In this document: positions 10,829 through 23,333 of the stretch, in pieces
Layout of the letters: every line of letters starts with the position of its first letter
Numbering within the stretch: the first letter of the stretch is position 1
Assembly (NCBI RefSeq): GCF_040712315.1
Contig: NC_134021.1
Coordinates: forward strand, 22,842,501 to 22,906,500
Direction: 5' to 3'
Length of the DNA: 64,000 bases
DNA from: Castanea sativa
Lineage: Eukaryota; Streptophyta; Magnoliopsida; Fagales; Fagaceae
Made by a program: the position numbers and the translations under genes
The notes under the pieces: generated by a model
Seen by the model: only the letters and a program-made list of their open reading frames with translations
What the model was told of the DNA's origin: nothing
The model's database searches: none

Positions 10829-13800
10829 CTAGAGTATGATGGTTGAATTATCTTTAAGATTTGTTTCTTCTTGTGACCATGTCTGATGCACATGCATCCA
10901 AGTGAATCCATCTGCTGCAACCGGGGCTTCCTGAAAAGAAATTAAAAGAAGAAAAAAAAAATCAGAAAACGTCCGGCACAAGTTTAACAGGATGTTTATG
11001 TAAATCACCTTTAAACTTTACTATAACAGTGGTCAGGATGCTTATGTAACTCACCTTTGAACTTATTATAACAGTGGTTTTGCAACAATTGCGTTCCTCA
11101 CCTACAAGAGTCAGCTAGTCAATTTAGAGAAGCAGAGATCAGAAGGTACAATAACCTAGCGTTTCAGGGTGGCTTTCAAAGATATGTATATATAATTTTC
11201 TACTGCGTTTATGAGTATCCTCTCATACAAATAATTATAGAAAATATGACCATTCCTTTCATGGTCTCTGCATAGTTACTACAGAAGAAAGAGTATAGAC
11301 TATAAGACATGCAACAGTCAGACACAAATGTGAAGACAAATGATATTGATGGTTGCACAGTATTAATTTTATACCGTAATATTATCAAGTTCGATTTACT
11401 GAGAAAGAAAAAAGGTATAAGAACAAGAAAAATAAAGTAAATAAGCTCAATATTATTTCAATCCCAGAACTACATATCATGGTTTAATTTCATGCATAAG
11501 CTCTCAATTGTATCAATTTAGTCCCTGAAGTTTTGAAAATGGTTCAATGTTACACTTACTCCCACTTGCCATCAAATTAACTACTGAAATCATACTAACC
11601 ACACCTCCTTCAAACTCTTTTGGTAGTAAAGATTAAAGCGAAACACAGGCTAAATCACTTAACTTGAAAACCAATTTTATTAAAATCACTCTATTTCAAA
11701 AAGGAATCTGGAGGCAAGCATAAAATTGAACTATTTTCAGAACCTCAATAAGTAAATTGACACCATTGATAGTTTAGAGATGAAATTGAACTCTAACATA
11801 AAGTTTAGTGATAAAAAATTGCAGTTGCAAAATAAATAAAAGAAGACTAAAGTAAAGGGGATAACAAAGTTTGCACCAGATAACTCCCACTTATTTAACT
11901 TCACAAGCCATGTGTTTGAACCGATTTGTGTGGGCAACACCCGATCAATCCAGACCCGAAATTGCTTTCCCTGTTTGTCTCCATAGATCGATCTCATTCC
12001 ATCTATGCCATCACAAAGAGAATGTTCAACGCCAGTTGGTTCGACATGAACCCCAGATGGATCCTGACAAAGAAAAAATTAATAATAATAATAACTATAG
12101 ACTCATAACTAACCATAGGTACAGAGTAGCGTGACTAGCAAGAGAATGGGGGATGGGTTTGAAAAACAAAAAACTATTATCCAACTCATGGCCTGCTGTG
12201 AGAATTGTCACTAACCAGAAGCATAAATAAATAAATAAAAAAACACCAGGCAGATGACCATTACAACTATGAAATATAATTTACTATCTGTAGGCAAAAG
12301 GAGACATGGGAATACTTATCTTTCATCTACAACCCAGGGTTCTATCAGAAAAATATAACTCAGAAAACATATACTAATAAATAACAAAATTTGGCATGTA
12401 CAAGGATGGAAATATTAGCCCCCCAGAAGGACTAAATGTCACTAACCTATACCCAACAAGACACTATAATTATTAATATTTTGGATAAAAATAAAGTTAC
12501 TCTAAATATGGGGAGGGTCAAGGGGGTTGGAGTACTAAAATTTGTAGGAGAACTCATAGGTGCGGTTTGTGGCGAAGTATTAATGAGGGGTAGGAAAGCT
12601 TCTCTAAGCATTTTTCCTTTGTTGTGGGTGATGGTACCTGGATTCATTTCCGGCATGATAGATGGGTTGGGGTTGATCCCCTTAAAATCTTTTACCCTGA
12701 GTTATATGTGATTTCAGCGGATAAGGAAGCTTGTATTTTTGATGTTGTGAGTCATCAAGAGGGGGATAATGTTAGATTTTGGAACCTGAGATTTTATAGG
12801 GATTTCGAAGACTGGGAGCTTGCTGCTTCTTTTTCTCTTCTTGATTTTATTCAAGCTCATCTTCCACGTGGAGTAGGCAGCGATTCTTTGTGTTGGGGTC
12901 TTAATGGAAATGATAAGTTTGATACCCATTCCTTTTACAATGAGTTAAGGACGACTCCCAACTCTATCTTCTCTTGGAAGGGCATTTGGAAAGCAAAGGT
13001 TCCCAAAAGAGTGACTTTTTTTCTATGGACGGCAACTCATAATCGCATTCTTAAATTGGATAATCTCATGCTTAGATGTCACACTTTGGCAAATCGGTGT
13101 TGTATGTGCCGGTGTAGTGGGGAATCGGTCGATCATCTCCTTATTCACTGTCATGTGGTGAATTCTTTATGGGTTTTATGCTTCAAGCTTTCGGTATTCA
13201 GTGGATCTTGCCTAGCTCTGTGGCGGAATTATTATTTTGTTAGAATTATTGGCTTGGGAAACATGATTCAGATATTTGGAATTTAATTCCAGGATGTTTG
13301 ATGTGGACTGTATGGATGGAGCGTAATCGTCGGTCCTTTGAAGATCCTGAGAAGTCTTTGGTTGAGTTGATAGGCTTGTGCTAGAGAAGTCTTTTTGATT
13401 GGTCTCGGTGTTAGGGTTTTACAGAATGTTCTTCTATTGTTCAGTTTTTTTCTTCTCTTAGTTTAGTCTCTTGATTGTTTTTCTGTGGTGTTCTGTTTTG
13501 TGTTTTGCTGTGTTCATTCTCATGAACACATTGTATGTTTCTTTTTCCATTTTCATCAATAATAATTCTTATATTACCTATCAAAAAAAAAAGTTACTCT
13601 AAACTTATAAAATTGAATTGAAAGGTAAAAGGGATATCAGACATACACAAGCTGCTTTCAGACTTGCCAGATATGGCTCAAAATTCTCAACTTCTGCACG
13701 CCTCCATCTCTCATAGAACAAGTAAAATTTCACTACTTCATGTCCAGGATTTACATTTTCCAGCTTGCAGTCCAAAAAGTCCATGACATCTCTAGGAGAA

Positions 13801-15064
13801 GTGTTTGGGCCGAGGCCAAAATGACCAATAGCTTGTATGATCCCAGCTGCACACCTCTCTGTTGCATGAATAATCTTGGGGTTATTCTTAGCATTTTCAG
13901 CATGCCACTTCAGCAATTCTTCTTGGGCATTGCTAACCTACATAGTGGGTAAATGTTAGAATATAAACAGTTGTGAGGACAACCTCAACTGCTTGCTGAG
14001 ATAACAACTCAACTGCTTGCTGAGATAACAAGATTGGCAAAGGATCAAATAGATGAACTACCAACCATGACACCGTACACTTCTGGTATGCTGAATAGCT
14101 CAGCATCATTTCCAGAGTCACCACAAACAAGAGTGTTGTTAGGCAGTTTTCCCTCAGCCTTAAATTTTTTCAGCAGATATGCAAGAGCTTGCCCTTTTCC
14201 AGCAGCTTGTGGTAATATATCCAAATCCATTCCTCCACTATAAATTATTTTAACATCCAGCTGCCCAAAAGCAAATAGAGGTTTCAGAAATTAATAATAA
14301 ATATAATATATGACATAAATCAAGTCATAAACTTACTTAAAAATTAAATCTTACTCCATGCTTTTCAAAACACTCCATAAGAGCCTTCGACACAGCCTGA
14401 GCCTTGTCTTTCTCAACATAAAAGCTAACCTTGTGTGGTCGTAGCTCTGTCTCTGCCTGTGTCACCCCATAAAGTTCAACACTTCAGAAATTTTAAGTAA
14501 TGATTACTATCAAGTCAATTCCCTTGAATGCTTTATAATACAGATCATCATATTTGATATCAACACCATGAACTGGCGAAAGAATTAACCCATCAGATGC
14601 CATTATCTATAAACAATACCTGAAGAGTGAGCTCAGGAAATTTTTTTGATTCCTCTATGACTATGCTCTTATTCCATTTCTGATTTAAGATTTCAACCCA
14701 ACCATCATCTGGCACCATTAAGTTGCCATATGTTATCTCAGTACCAACAGACATTATTGTTATATCTGGAGTTAACATGGGTTTCTCTTCCCTCAACTTC
14801 TTGTAAAGAACAGGTGATCTTCCAGTAGAGAAAACTAGCAGAGAATCATGACGATAATTGGATTCCCACAAGGCATTAAATCTGAGCAGAGAAAGGTTCT
14901 CAGAATCATGATGATCAACCTGCAATGAAAGCATCGCACAATAAAATCACTGCAGCAAGAGAATGGAGTAACATGAGCATCAAGAAAAGAATTAGAGAAC
15001 CTACCATCGTATGATCAAGATCCGAAACAATCATGAGACGTGCCGAGGTCTTTAGCCTATCCAT
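10829..15064 (-). CDS. SPP: Sucrose-6-phosphate phosphatase (sucrose-phosphatase)
   Basis: Removes phosphate from sucrose-6-phosphate, the last step of cytosolic sucrose synthesis, acting with sucrose-phosphate synthase. Coding exons (minus): 15064-15005, 14919-14620, 14456-14355, 14260-14066, 13937-13647, 12063-11877, 11101-11055 and 10930-10829. All joins keep frame with GT-AG introns, giving 427 aa against about 420-425 usually. The HAD-phosphatase motifs are present: SDLDHT at residues 14-19 (nucleophile Asp15, acid/base Asp17), STGRS at 51-55 and GDSGND at 201-206. The C-terminal S6PP_C domain follows ([43 protein letters not shown]). The start is the first ATG after a 5' UTR splice acceptor (exon start 15085) and matches family proteins. 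Intron 5 holds an antisense LINE, and the exon 7 donor region is partly duplicated. No inactivating lesion was seen. Confidence 0.95.
11000..11082. repeat. About 47-bp near-tandem duplication around the SPP exon 7 donor
   Basis: The block with ATGTTTATGTAAATCACCTTT at about 10991 recurs as ATGCTTATGTAACTCACCTTT at about 11037. Both copies end in ACTATAACAGTGG or ATTATAACAGTGG. The right copy contains the real donor (AAAG|GTGAGT, minus); the left copy carries a decoy (AAAG|GTGATT) 46-47 bases downstream in the transcript. Confidence 0.75.
12507..13590 (+). mobile_element. 5'-truncated L1-type LINE inserted in SPP intron 5
   Basis: The insertion is bounded by a 14-bp target-site duplication AAAGTTACTCTAAA at 12493-12506 and 13590-13603 and ends in a poly(A) run (13583-13590). 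That is the signature of target-primed reverse transcription. It carries the C-terminus of ORF2: the zinc-binding RT tail domain (zf-RVT; residues [47 protein letters not shown]) and, after a frame break near 13200, the [14 protein letters not shown] end. At least one internal stop (TAG near 12588) shows it is dead. It lies antisense to SPP, ending 44 bases from the exon 5 donor. Confidence 0.93.
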
Positions 15065-15084
15065 GATTCTTCCCCTGACTTGAT

Positions 15085-16478
15085 CCTGTAATTAAATTGA
15101 TTAAAATTACAATTAAGATAATAATATTTTGATGCTGAGGTTGATGTGGAATATGAAATGTTAAAAAAATTAACAAGTATAAAATTTGAATAGTTTATTA
15201 TTAAATGCAAACACTTGGAGCACACAGAATACAGATCAACTTCTTTATCATGGAGAATCTTCATCTTTATTAATATTTTACTAAGAAATTATGAGCATCC
15301 AACATTTCTGCTTCATCCTACAACAAATTTAAAGGACCACAGTGCCTGTTATACCTTTCAAAACTATATATGGCACTAACAGATACAAAAGTTTCCAATG
15401 CTGAATAACACTGATAAAGAAATAATTACAATGGAAATTACCTACCACATATTGGCTGCTTCTACTTGTAGAAAATTCTTATGATAATAAAATGGCCAAC
15501 AATATTACAAATTCTATTGGATATCATTAATATTCCCAAGAAAATTAAACCCGCCTCCACTCCTTACCCTGAGAAACCCCCCCACCCTTTAATTTCATTT
15601 CTCAAAAAGAAAAAGATAATCATAATAATAACATAATCATGAAAAAAGCACAAATTAAAGTAAAAGAACTAATGAACTTAAAAGTAATCAACAAGTAAAT
15701 ACAGGGAGTGGGAGTAACAAGGAGTACACGCATTAGCGTTCCTCATTTTTTTTCTTATTAAATACAAATGAATAGACTTTAGAGGGTAAGATGGTGTTTT
15801 AACTCATGAGCTTTTAGTATGCAATCAATTTCAGCCATGTTTAGTAAAAGTAAACTATTAAAAAAAAGAAAGCCAAAAAAGCAAGAGCAAACAAACATAC
15901 TATGTGGTTTTCCAAAAGAGAGTTCAACAATACCTCCATACTAGTACAGCGAAAAAAAAAAAACCCCAGATATGTAAAAAAACGAAAAGGCAAGAGAAAC
16001 AACTAGTTCAAAGTTTAAGCCCAAACTTATAATGGAGATTATATAAACAATATGATCAACTCGAATCAGCAAAGAACTATAATACCCCATTAAAGTCAAA
16101 ATACAGCAAAGAAATAAAAACCCATCTAAAAGTATATAAGTGTGAATTGATTAAATAAGAAAAATCACATGATTCATCAAAATTTTCCATTTGATCACTG
16201 AGAAACCTAGAAGGATATAAAATATTGCTTTCAATTCCAGTACATATAACACTAGGCTAAACTATAAATCAATAACTCCTGCCATAAATAATAATAATAA
16301 TTCCTACAATTCAAAACATCCGGACTCACATTTTTCTCAGCAACCAAACAGAACATACAGCAACATTTAACAAAAAGTAGTACAGTAAACAATTACCGAG
16401 TATTAAATAAAACGATCCAAAGTTAACAGAAATTTGGAATTCAATCTGGGAAATGAATTACCGGGAATAAAGAAGTAC
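15085..16478 (-). other. 5' UTR intron of SPP
   Basis: The minus strand shows a donor CTCAG|GTACTT at 16478 and an acceptor AATTACAG|GATCAAG ending at 15086, 21 bases upstream of the ATG. The intron is about 1.39 kb, AT-rich, with short A-runs and no element I recognise. Leader introns are common in plant housekeeping genes. Confidence 0.6.
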
Positions 16479-16600
16479 CTGAGAGTAAGCGAAGAGTGTT
16501 TGTGGGCTATGAGTGAATGAATGAGAGTGGGTTTGGGAGTTGATAATGGAAAAATAAAGGGGAATTGGATCCAATATTCGTTGGCGCTTCTTTTGTGAAG
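16479..16600 (-). other. Putative non-coding first exon of SPP
   Basis: A CT-rich leader (minus: ACTCCCAAACCCACTCTC, then CATTCACTCATAG) ends at the donor GTACTT at 16478. The transcription start is not defined; 16600 is a guess. The flank to the right (16600-16900) would be the promoter. Confidence 0.45.
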
Positions 16601-16639
16601 AGAAAGGCAGTGTGGGACCCAAACAAAAACAAGTTTCAT

Positions 16640-17274
16640 TAAAAATTGGTTTGGGACACTTGTACGCTAGTAAAGGTGTTGGGTCACGGGAATGTGGGGC
16701 CCACTTTTGTGATTGGACGGTGGTGATGATTTGTTTAGGTTTATGATGCAAAAAATGTGGGTGATCTGGCGTTTCTGATTTAAATATAGATCTGTATAAA
16801 ATTGGGAAAGACAAAATTAGGAGTAATTGATAGGCGAGTGCTAGTAGCATATTCTTTGGGATATATATATATATATACATATGTGATTTTTTATTTACTA
16901 AATATGCTGCTTTGTTTTTTTTTTCTTTTCTTTTCTTTAATTGGATCTATCAAAATTCAGCCAAAATATAAATTTTGGATCTATTATCAAAAGAACAAAA
17001 TTTTTAATTAGGTCCGACTCCTTTATTTTGTAGGGTCAGGAGTCAGGAGATTTTCAGACCGTATGAATCAGGATAATACTGCGTAATAATTATTAAAATT
17101 AGCAAAGTTTTCAAATTATTTGGAAATCTCTTTTTTAATTGTGTTTTTAAATAGGAAATTTTAATGTTAAGATTGTGTTTTAAATTCAGGTTTTGCTTTT
17201 TTAAGTAAAACCAAGATTTTAAGAAAAAACTATTTATTGACGTGACAAAAGGTTTAACATACACGCTAGAGTCA
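16640..17274. other. SPP upstream region / intergenic
   Basis: AT-rich DNA with an (AT)n run at 16861-16876. No gene is seen. The part nearest 16640 should contain the SPP promoter, but I cannot assign elements. Confidence 0.4.
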
Positions 17275-17542
17275 TATACTCTGATGACACATTCTCAGGT
17301 CAAAAGTGATTTAAGTTAAAATTATGTTTTGAAAACATGATTTAAAGATAAAATTTGATTTAAGTGAAAATGGTGTTTTTAAAACAAGATTTCAAGGGAA
17401 AGTTATTTTAAGTAAAAATTACGATTTCAAGGCAAAATGTCAATAACACAATGTCAAGGCAAATAGGACTAAATGTCGTGTTCTGAAAATACAAATTTTA
17501 ATTTAAATCAAAATATTTCAAGGCAAAATGTGATTTAAGCAA
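17275..17542 (+). repeat. Direct repeat copy A (pairs with 19420-19760)
   Basis: Begins CTGATGACACATTCTCAGG and continues with AAAAGTGATTTAAGTT and GATTTCAAGGCAAAATG blocks that recur in the same order at 19420-19760. It is interrupted at 17542 by a solo LTR and resumes at 18288 (GCAAAATCGTGTTTTC), matching the end of copy B. These may be remnants of a degenerate element's terminal direct repeats. Confidence 0.65.
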
Positions 17543-18287
17543 TGATGGTGTAAAGAAAATTAGTAGGCTGGATTCTTCGGACTTGAAAGGACTACTGGCT
17601 GTCTTGATGGCCTGAAAAAGGAAGAAAAGCAATCAAAGGTGACCGAGGTCGCCGGCCAAGAACCCTCCGATGGCAAAGTTAGTTTTTCTCTCTCAAATTT
17701 TGGAGTTTCAACTTTTTAGGATGTGTAAAAAGCGTACCTTTATTTTGTCTAAATAAGCATTTATATAGTGTCCTAAGAACAGTTATTAGACTTGTAACCT
17801 CCCCTGGATTTAAGGAGGTGTTAGAGTTCAGGGATAACTTCCTCAACTGTTTAAGAGTTACATTTTTCTCACATAACGATTACTAGAAGTTATGCATGTA
17901 ATACGAAGTTGTTGTACATACTTAGGAATCATTTTTCTCACATAATGGTCACTAGAAGTTATGCATGTAAGACGGAGTTGTTGTACATACTTATGAATTT
18001 TCCTAAGTGTCAAGGGCTCGTCCAGAAGTCCTCGTCCGAAAGTCCTTTGGACGAGCATATCTCGTTTCTAAGGGAGGTCGTTCCTTTACGGACGACCTTC
18101 TCATGGACGAGGTTCATGGTTCCTTTGGACGGCACGGTGCGGTTTTGTAAAACCTGACCACGCAAAGCTCGTCCAAGCACCTTCCAGCATGGACGAGCTT
18201 TTTATGGACGAGGTTCTTACAACCTTTGCTTTTTTGGTCTTGCCCTGGACGACCTCCATGGACAATATTGGAGCTAGTTCCCCATCA
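17543..18287 (-). mobile_element. Solo LTR (745 bp, TSD AGCAA)
   Basis: The termini TGATGG...CCATCA are flanked by a perfect 5-bp duplication AGCAA (17538-17542 and 18288-18292). The flanks joined across it match the uninterrupted repeat at 19420-19760. On the minus strand a TATATAAATG box is followed by a leader with GCATCGGAGGGTTCTTGGCC and CACCTTTGATTGC, features shared with the LTR at 47700-48307. It is rich in GGACGA/TCGTCC motifs and contains its own 69-bp tandem duplication. No internal region remains, as expected after LTR-LTR recombination. Confidence 0.9.
17861..17998. repeat. 69-bp tandem duplication inside the solo LTR
   Basis: Two copies at 17861-17929 and 17930-17998 both run CATTTTTCTCACATAA through ACTAGAAGTTATGCATGTAA to GTTGTTGTACATACTTA, with few differences. 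Confidence 0.9.
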
Positions 18288-18292
18288 AGCAA

Positions 18293-19419
18293 AATCGTGT
18301 TTTCAAAACTTTAGTGGAAGCCATGAACCCTATTTGTGTTTTAAAAACACAAATTCAACTTTTTCTTCTTCGTTTTTTGAGAAATACACAAATTTAACTT
18401 TAACCAAACTAGGTTGTAACCCATACTCATGTAAGGAAACATTAAACAATATTGATGAAGAGTTAGTCTTACTTAGGCGAGTGAGGCAGTTATCTTGGCT
18501 TTCGCGTTGAGTATTATGAATGGGTCACTTAACATCAAAATTAAGAAAATTAAAATAGACACTTTGTATAAAATTATATTATAGTTAGAATCTAATTTGG
18601 ATTCAATTTGGAACCATGTTCTAAAAAGTGAGTGAAACACGATTTCAATGCAAAAATTGAAATGTTGAACTTTGTGAAAAAATCATTAAAGTGCTCCTAT
18701 CCCACACACTCAAATCATTGATTCTAGACTTATTTATTTTGTCATTCAAATCAGTAACTTCATTCCTTTCATTACATAACTCTCTCCACCATTACATTTT
18801 ACTCTCTTTTGACTCTTATCAATGCTTTGTTTGGTTTGAAGTAAAATACTTTTTAGAATTTTTCTTTTTTCATTTTCAAGCGTTTGTCTGCATATAAAGT
18901 ATGGTCAAACTTGTAAATTTTTTTGTTGATCATAAAATCCTTTTATAAGAAGTCGTAAAATATTTTACTTTTAAAAATTTGGTAAAAATTTTTATAAAAA
19001 CAAACAGTGACTTCAATCACCCAATTTAATGGTTAAGTCACTAATTCGATGGGTTAGGTAGCTAATGCTGCCACTCTTGTAATCGATGTTGAAGGTTCAA
19101 TAACCAAAGCCTTCATTCCAGCCACCATTGCTAGTCATCTAGTCACTGGAGACACCACTTCGCGATCAGTGTTATAGGTCTAATAAGTAAGCCGTCATTC
19201 TAGCCAAGCAACCACCGGTGTTGGCAGTCCAATGACTGGACACACCATTCCTCCACCAATGTTGGCGGTCCAATCACCAGAGACACCACTCTGGCGCCGG
19301 TAGCTAGAGCCCATTGTTTTGATGATTTGGTCACCAATAACTAGTGCTGGAGGTTTGATAACCACGATTTTAATTAAACTTCTATTGACCAAACAATAGG
19401 TATATAGCGCACACATTGA
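18293..19419. other. Intergenic; short degenerate repeats
   Basis: No gene is seen. Positions 19080-19300 contain several imperfect copies of a 'GTTGGCGGTCCAATCACC-AGACACCAC' theme. The rest is AT-rich. Confidence 0.45.
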
Positions 19420-19760
19420 TTGCACTTTGATAACATGTTCTCAAGTTAAAAGTGATTTAAGTTAGATTTATGTTTTGAAACACGATTTAAAAGGTAAATT
19501 TTGATTTAAGTGAAATGGTGTCTTAAAACTAAAGTAAAAAATAATAATTGTGCTTTCAAAACACGATTTCAAGGCAAAATGAATAGCACAATTTCAAGGC
19601 AAGAAGGATTAGAAGTTGTGTTTTGAAAATACAATTTTAATTAAATCAAAACATTTCAAGGCAAGATGAAATTTAATGAAATAGTTATTACAAACACAAT
19701 TTCAAAGGAAAATTTTGATTTAAGCAAAATTCGTGTTTTCAAAACTTTATTGTTTAAAAT
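19420..19760 (+). repeat. Direct repeat copy B
   Basis: Uninterrupted partner of copy A (17275-17542 plus 18288 onwards). It shares TTCTCAAGTTAAAAGTGATT, GATTTCAAGGCAAAATG and the terminal GCAAAAT-CGTGTTTTCAAAAC block. It serves as the empty-site reference for the solo LTR. Confidence 0.65.
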
Positions 19761-19785
19761 GTAAAACTTATAATACAAAAACTCA

Positions 19786-21792
19786 GCCAAATCGGCCATT
19801 TACCACTTTTCGCAGAAATTATTAGCAACATACCACTGTTTTCAAAATAAGTAGGGAAACACCACTTTTTTGAAACTCGAGTTCATGAAACTCGATTTAC
19901 ACAGCAAACTCGAGTTTTAAACACTCGAGTTTCATAAATTTTAAAAAAATAATAAAAAAAAAAACCTTGTGCTGATGTGGATTTTTTTATTGAAAAAATG
20001 CCACATGGAACTCAAGTTTGGTAAACTCAAGTTCCAAGCAACACAATACTCGAGTTTACCAAGATCAAGTTATTTGTAAATACAATACTCGAACTTAAAT
20101 GCTTTTTTTTTTTTTTCTTCTATGGTACTTGAGCTTACCAAGCTCGAGTTCCTTGTAATATGGAACTCGAGTTTAGTAAGCTCGAGTTCCTTATATATAT
20201 ATATATATTAATCAACAAATAAACATAAACATAAAAATAAGTAGTTTTTTTCATTTGAACGCACAAACATATGTTTTTATTTATTTAAATAGAAGCATTG
20301 TAAAATATAGAGATTTTAATTTCAAAATATGAATTTTTAGGCCACTCATACCCCTTGTTCATTTATTTTAACACACTCATCAATTTCTAACTTCTTGGAA
20401 GCATTATGGTCAAATTGTTTAAAATATTGGAGGTTACAATTAGCAATTAGAACAATATGTAAAAGAAAATTTCTCATGAACAAATTCGTTGTGAAATTAC
20501 TACGTAAACTTGACTAGTGGTCTTCATCGTCATTAACCGTAAGTTTTCTTATTCATTTGAACTACTTTTGGACTTGATCCTCTCCTATAAGAGATACGTA
20601 GGCAACCTACCAAAGGTTCAGTCCTAATCATGCACATCACCTTAGATTAGGAATAACCATAGGCTCAAAATAAAATTATTTTATTTTCTAATCATTCAAA
20701 AGATTGGACAACCACAATCTAAAGTCACAAAACATCATGAAAAACCCATGGCATTCGCCCATTTGTTATATCTTCAAGCACAAAACCCATGGCAAATACA
20801 AAAATTCAACATGAACAAAATTTGAAACACACAAAATTGTGCACAAAAGAAAAAAAAATTCTACGTGAACAAAGATTCATGCACATTTTAGGATAAGACA
20901 CTCCAATCAAAGCCAACCCTCAAAAATAACAATCAAACAAAATTTTTAGCCCAAATTCCTAGCTTCAAAACAATCAAAAGATGTTAATTTTTTTGCATCT
21001 CAAAACAAATGAAATAAGGTAACACTAGATACGACACAGATAAGAAAAATATGATCTTCAAATACAAAAAATGGTTTAGAATCCAAGCACTCAAACGAAT
21101 GGTAAAAAAAAACTTAGCATATATTTGGACTAATATTTGGGGGTTACAATGAGAAATTAGAACAACATATAAAAGAAAATTTTCTCATTATAACCCCCAA
21201 TATTTTTACCAATTTGACCATAACGCTTCCGATAAGTTAGAAATTGATGAGTGTGTTAAAAATGAATGAACAAGGGGTATGAGTGGCCTAAAAATTCATA
21301 TTTTGAAATTGAAATCTCTATATTTTAAAATGCTTCTATTTAAATAAATAAAAACATATGTTTGTGCATTCAAATGAAAAAAAACTACTTATTTTTTATC
21401 TTTATGTTTGTTTGTTGATTATCAATATATATAAAAGGAACTCGAGCTTACAAAACTCGAGTTACATATTACAAGGAACTCGAGCTTGGTAAGCTCGAGT
21501 ACCATAGAAGAAAAAAAAAGAGCATGCATTTACAAAGAACTTGAGCTTGGTAAACTCGAGTATGGTGTTGCATGGAACTCGAGTTTACCAAGCTTGAGTT
21601 CCATATGACATTTTTTCAATAAAAAAAATCCACATTAGCAGAAGTTTTTTTTTAAATGAAACTCAAGTGTTTAAAACTCGATTTATACAGCAAAGTCAAG
21701 TTTCAAAAACGTGGTATTTCCCTACTTATTTTGCAAACAGTGGTATGTCGCTAATAATTTCCGTGAAAAGTGATAAATGGCCGATTTCCCCA
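19786..21792. mobile_element. Foldback MULE-like DNA transposon with about 700-bp inverted arms
   Basis: The left arm (19786 to about 20490) and right arm (about 21120-21792) are inverted copies, roughly 85-90% alike by eye, around a spacer of about 630 bp. The ends read AAATCGGCCATTTA-CACTTTT inward on both sides. The flanks carry a 10-bp near-duplication, CAAAAACTCA (19776-19785) and CAAACACTCA (21793-21802), in the 8-10 bp range typical of Mutator-like elements. The arms are studded with CTCGAG-centred palindromes (for example AACTCGAGTT). The spacer has no clear transposase, so the element looks non-autonomous. Confidence 0.88.
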
Positions 21793-21802
21793 CAAACACT
21801 CA

Positions 21803-23333
21803 ATAATTATGTACAACATACAAAATAAGTTTTAAAACAATAAATTGATTAATCAACTAAATTATGAACGTCGTGTCAAGTGCACTGATTCATTGGACAT
21901 AAGCTTAACCCGTTCTTTAAAGCCTCTTAATTGTTTTGTAAAAAAATTAGAGTAATGCTAAAGGCACAAATTATTTTACAAAAAAATTACAAATAGGGGA
22001 TGTGGCAATGTCCACAGCAGCTATTAAAATACTAAAATACATGTCAAATAAACTAAAATGAAATTTTTTCATCACAAAGAGTCAAGGACTTACAATTTTT
22101 TTTTTTAAATCATATCTAAAAAATTATCATACAAACAACCCATCTTCCACTCCATCACTCTCTCTCTTTGGTGATTTTCTAGATATGGAATGGTATAATG
22201 GTGTACTGGATCTTGATTACTTTTGAATTTTCATTAAAACTGTCTTAAATTTTCACCTTAACCTTGCTTTTTTCCTCAACTAAACCCTTTTGACCCCCTC
22301 TTTCTCTCTTTCTATGTCTCTTCAATGTCCTAGGATTACACTTAACAAAATTCTAAAAGAAGAAAGCTTGGATAGAGATACAACATCAATCACCATCATT
22401 TCATAAACCAAGGCTCATTAAGATCCAAGACATTAATAAGAAAAACACAAACACCTAAAAGGAGATCCATGGATTAAATCCTAGAATTAATGGAGTTCCA
22501 GGAGAACATAAGCTCAATGATGCTATGGTGGTGTTGGAAATGAGATGAAGTTAGCATGGATCTAGTTGGATATGTTGTTCTGAGAGAGAGAGAGTAGAGG
22601 TAGAGAGAAGATGGAAAGTTATAAAGTTGGTTGTTTTTCCTCAACTTGGGTGTTTTAGGGTGTTTGGTTTAGCCAAAACTCTATCTTTATCACCCAATTC
22701 TCAGAATCTGAAGGCCCTACTTCAAGAAACATTGTTTGGTTTAGGCTTTTTTTTTTTGTTTACATAACTCAAAACTCAAAAGATTGTGTTAGAGTTGCTG
22801 AAATTGAGAACAAGTTTTAGGAGTATTCAAGTTATGAAAACTGAGATATTGTGACATTCTTGTAAATCTATGCAATTGTGTAGGACTTATCATGACTTAT
22901 CTCCATCAAGACATACCACAACACACTCTCCCAATAGCTCTCACACCCTTTCTTCCTTCTTATTACTCTAAGTCTTTACTCCACGTACCCAAACCACACC
23001 CACCAAATTACTTTCCATTTCTTTTTCACCTTCCTTTCAAGCCAGTCCTCTAATTCTCTGAAAATTTCTTCCTTTGTATCCGAAGAAGACCACCTGCCCA
23101 TTTGAAGCTCTCTAGCCAAAACCCAACAGCCTCCATCTGAAGCTCTCAATGTGTGGGTTCTTTCATCAAGACTGTTTTGAGTGAGGACAATATGTGGGCT
23201 CCACCACTTTTTTCAGAAATTTAAGTTTTAAAGGTGAGAACTTCACTCAAGAACAAGAACCAAATACAAGTTTGATGGAGTTAAGAGAAAAGTAGAGATA
23301 GAGAAATAATGGGTTAGATGTTTAATTGATAAG
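21803..23333. other. Intergenic, no gene recognised
   Basis: AT-rich with CT/GA-rich stretches (22150-22320 and 22580-22610). I see no open frame or element boundary that I can support. Confidence 0.45.
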
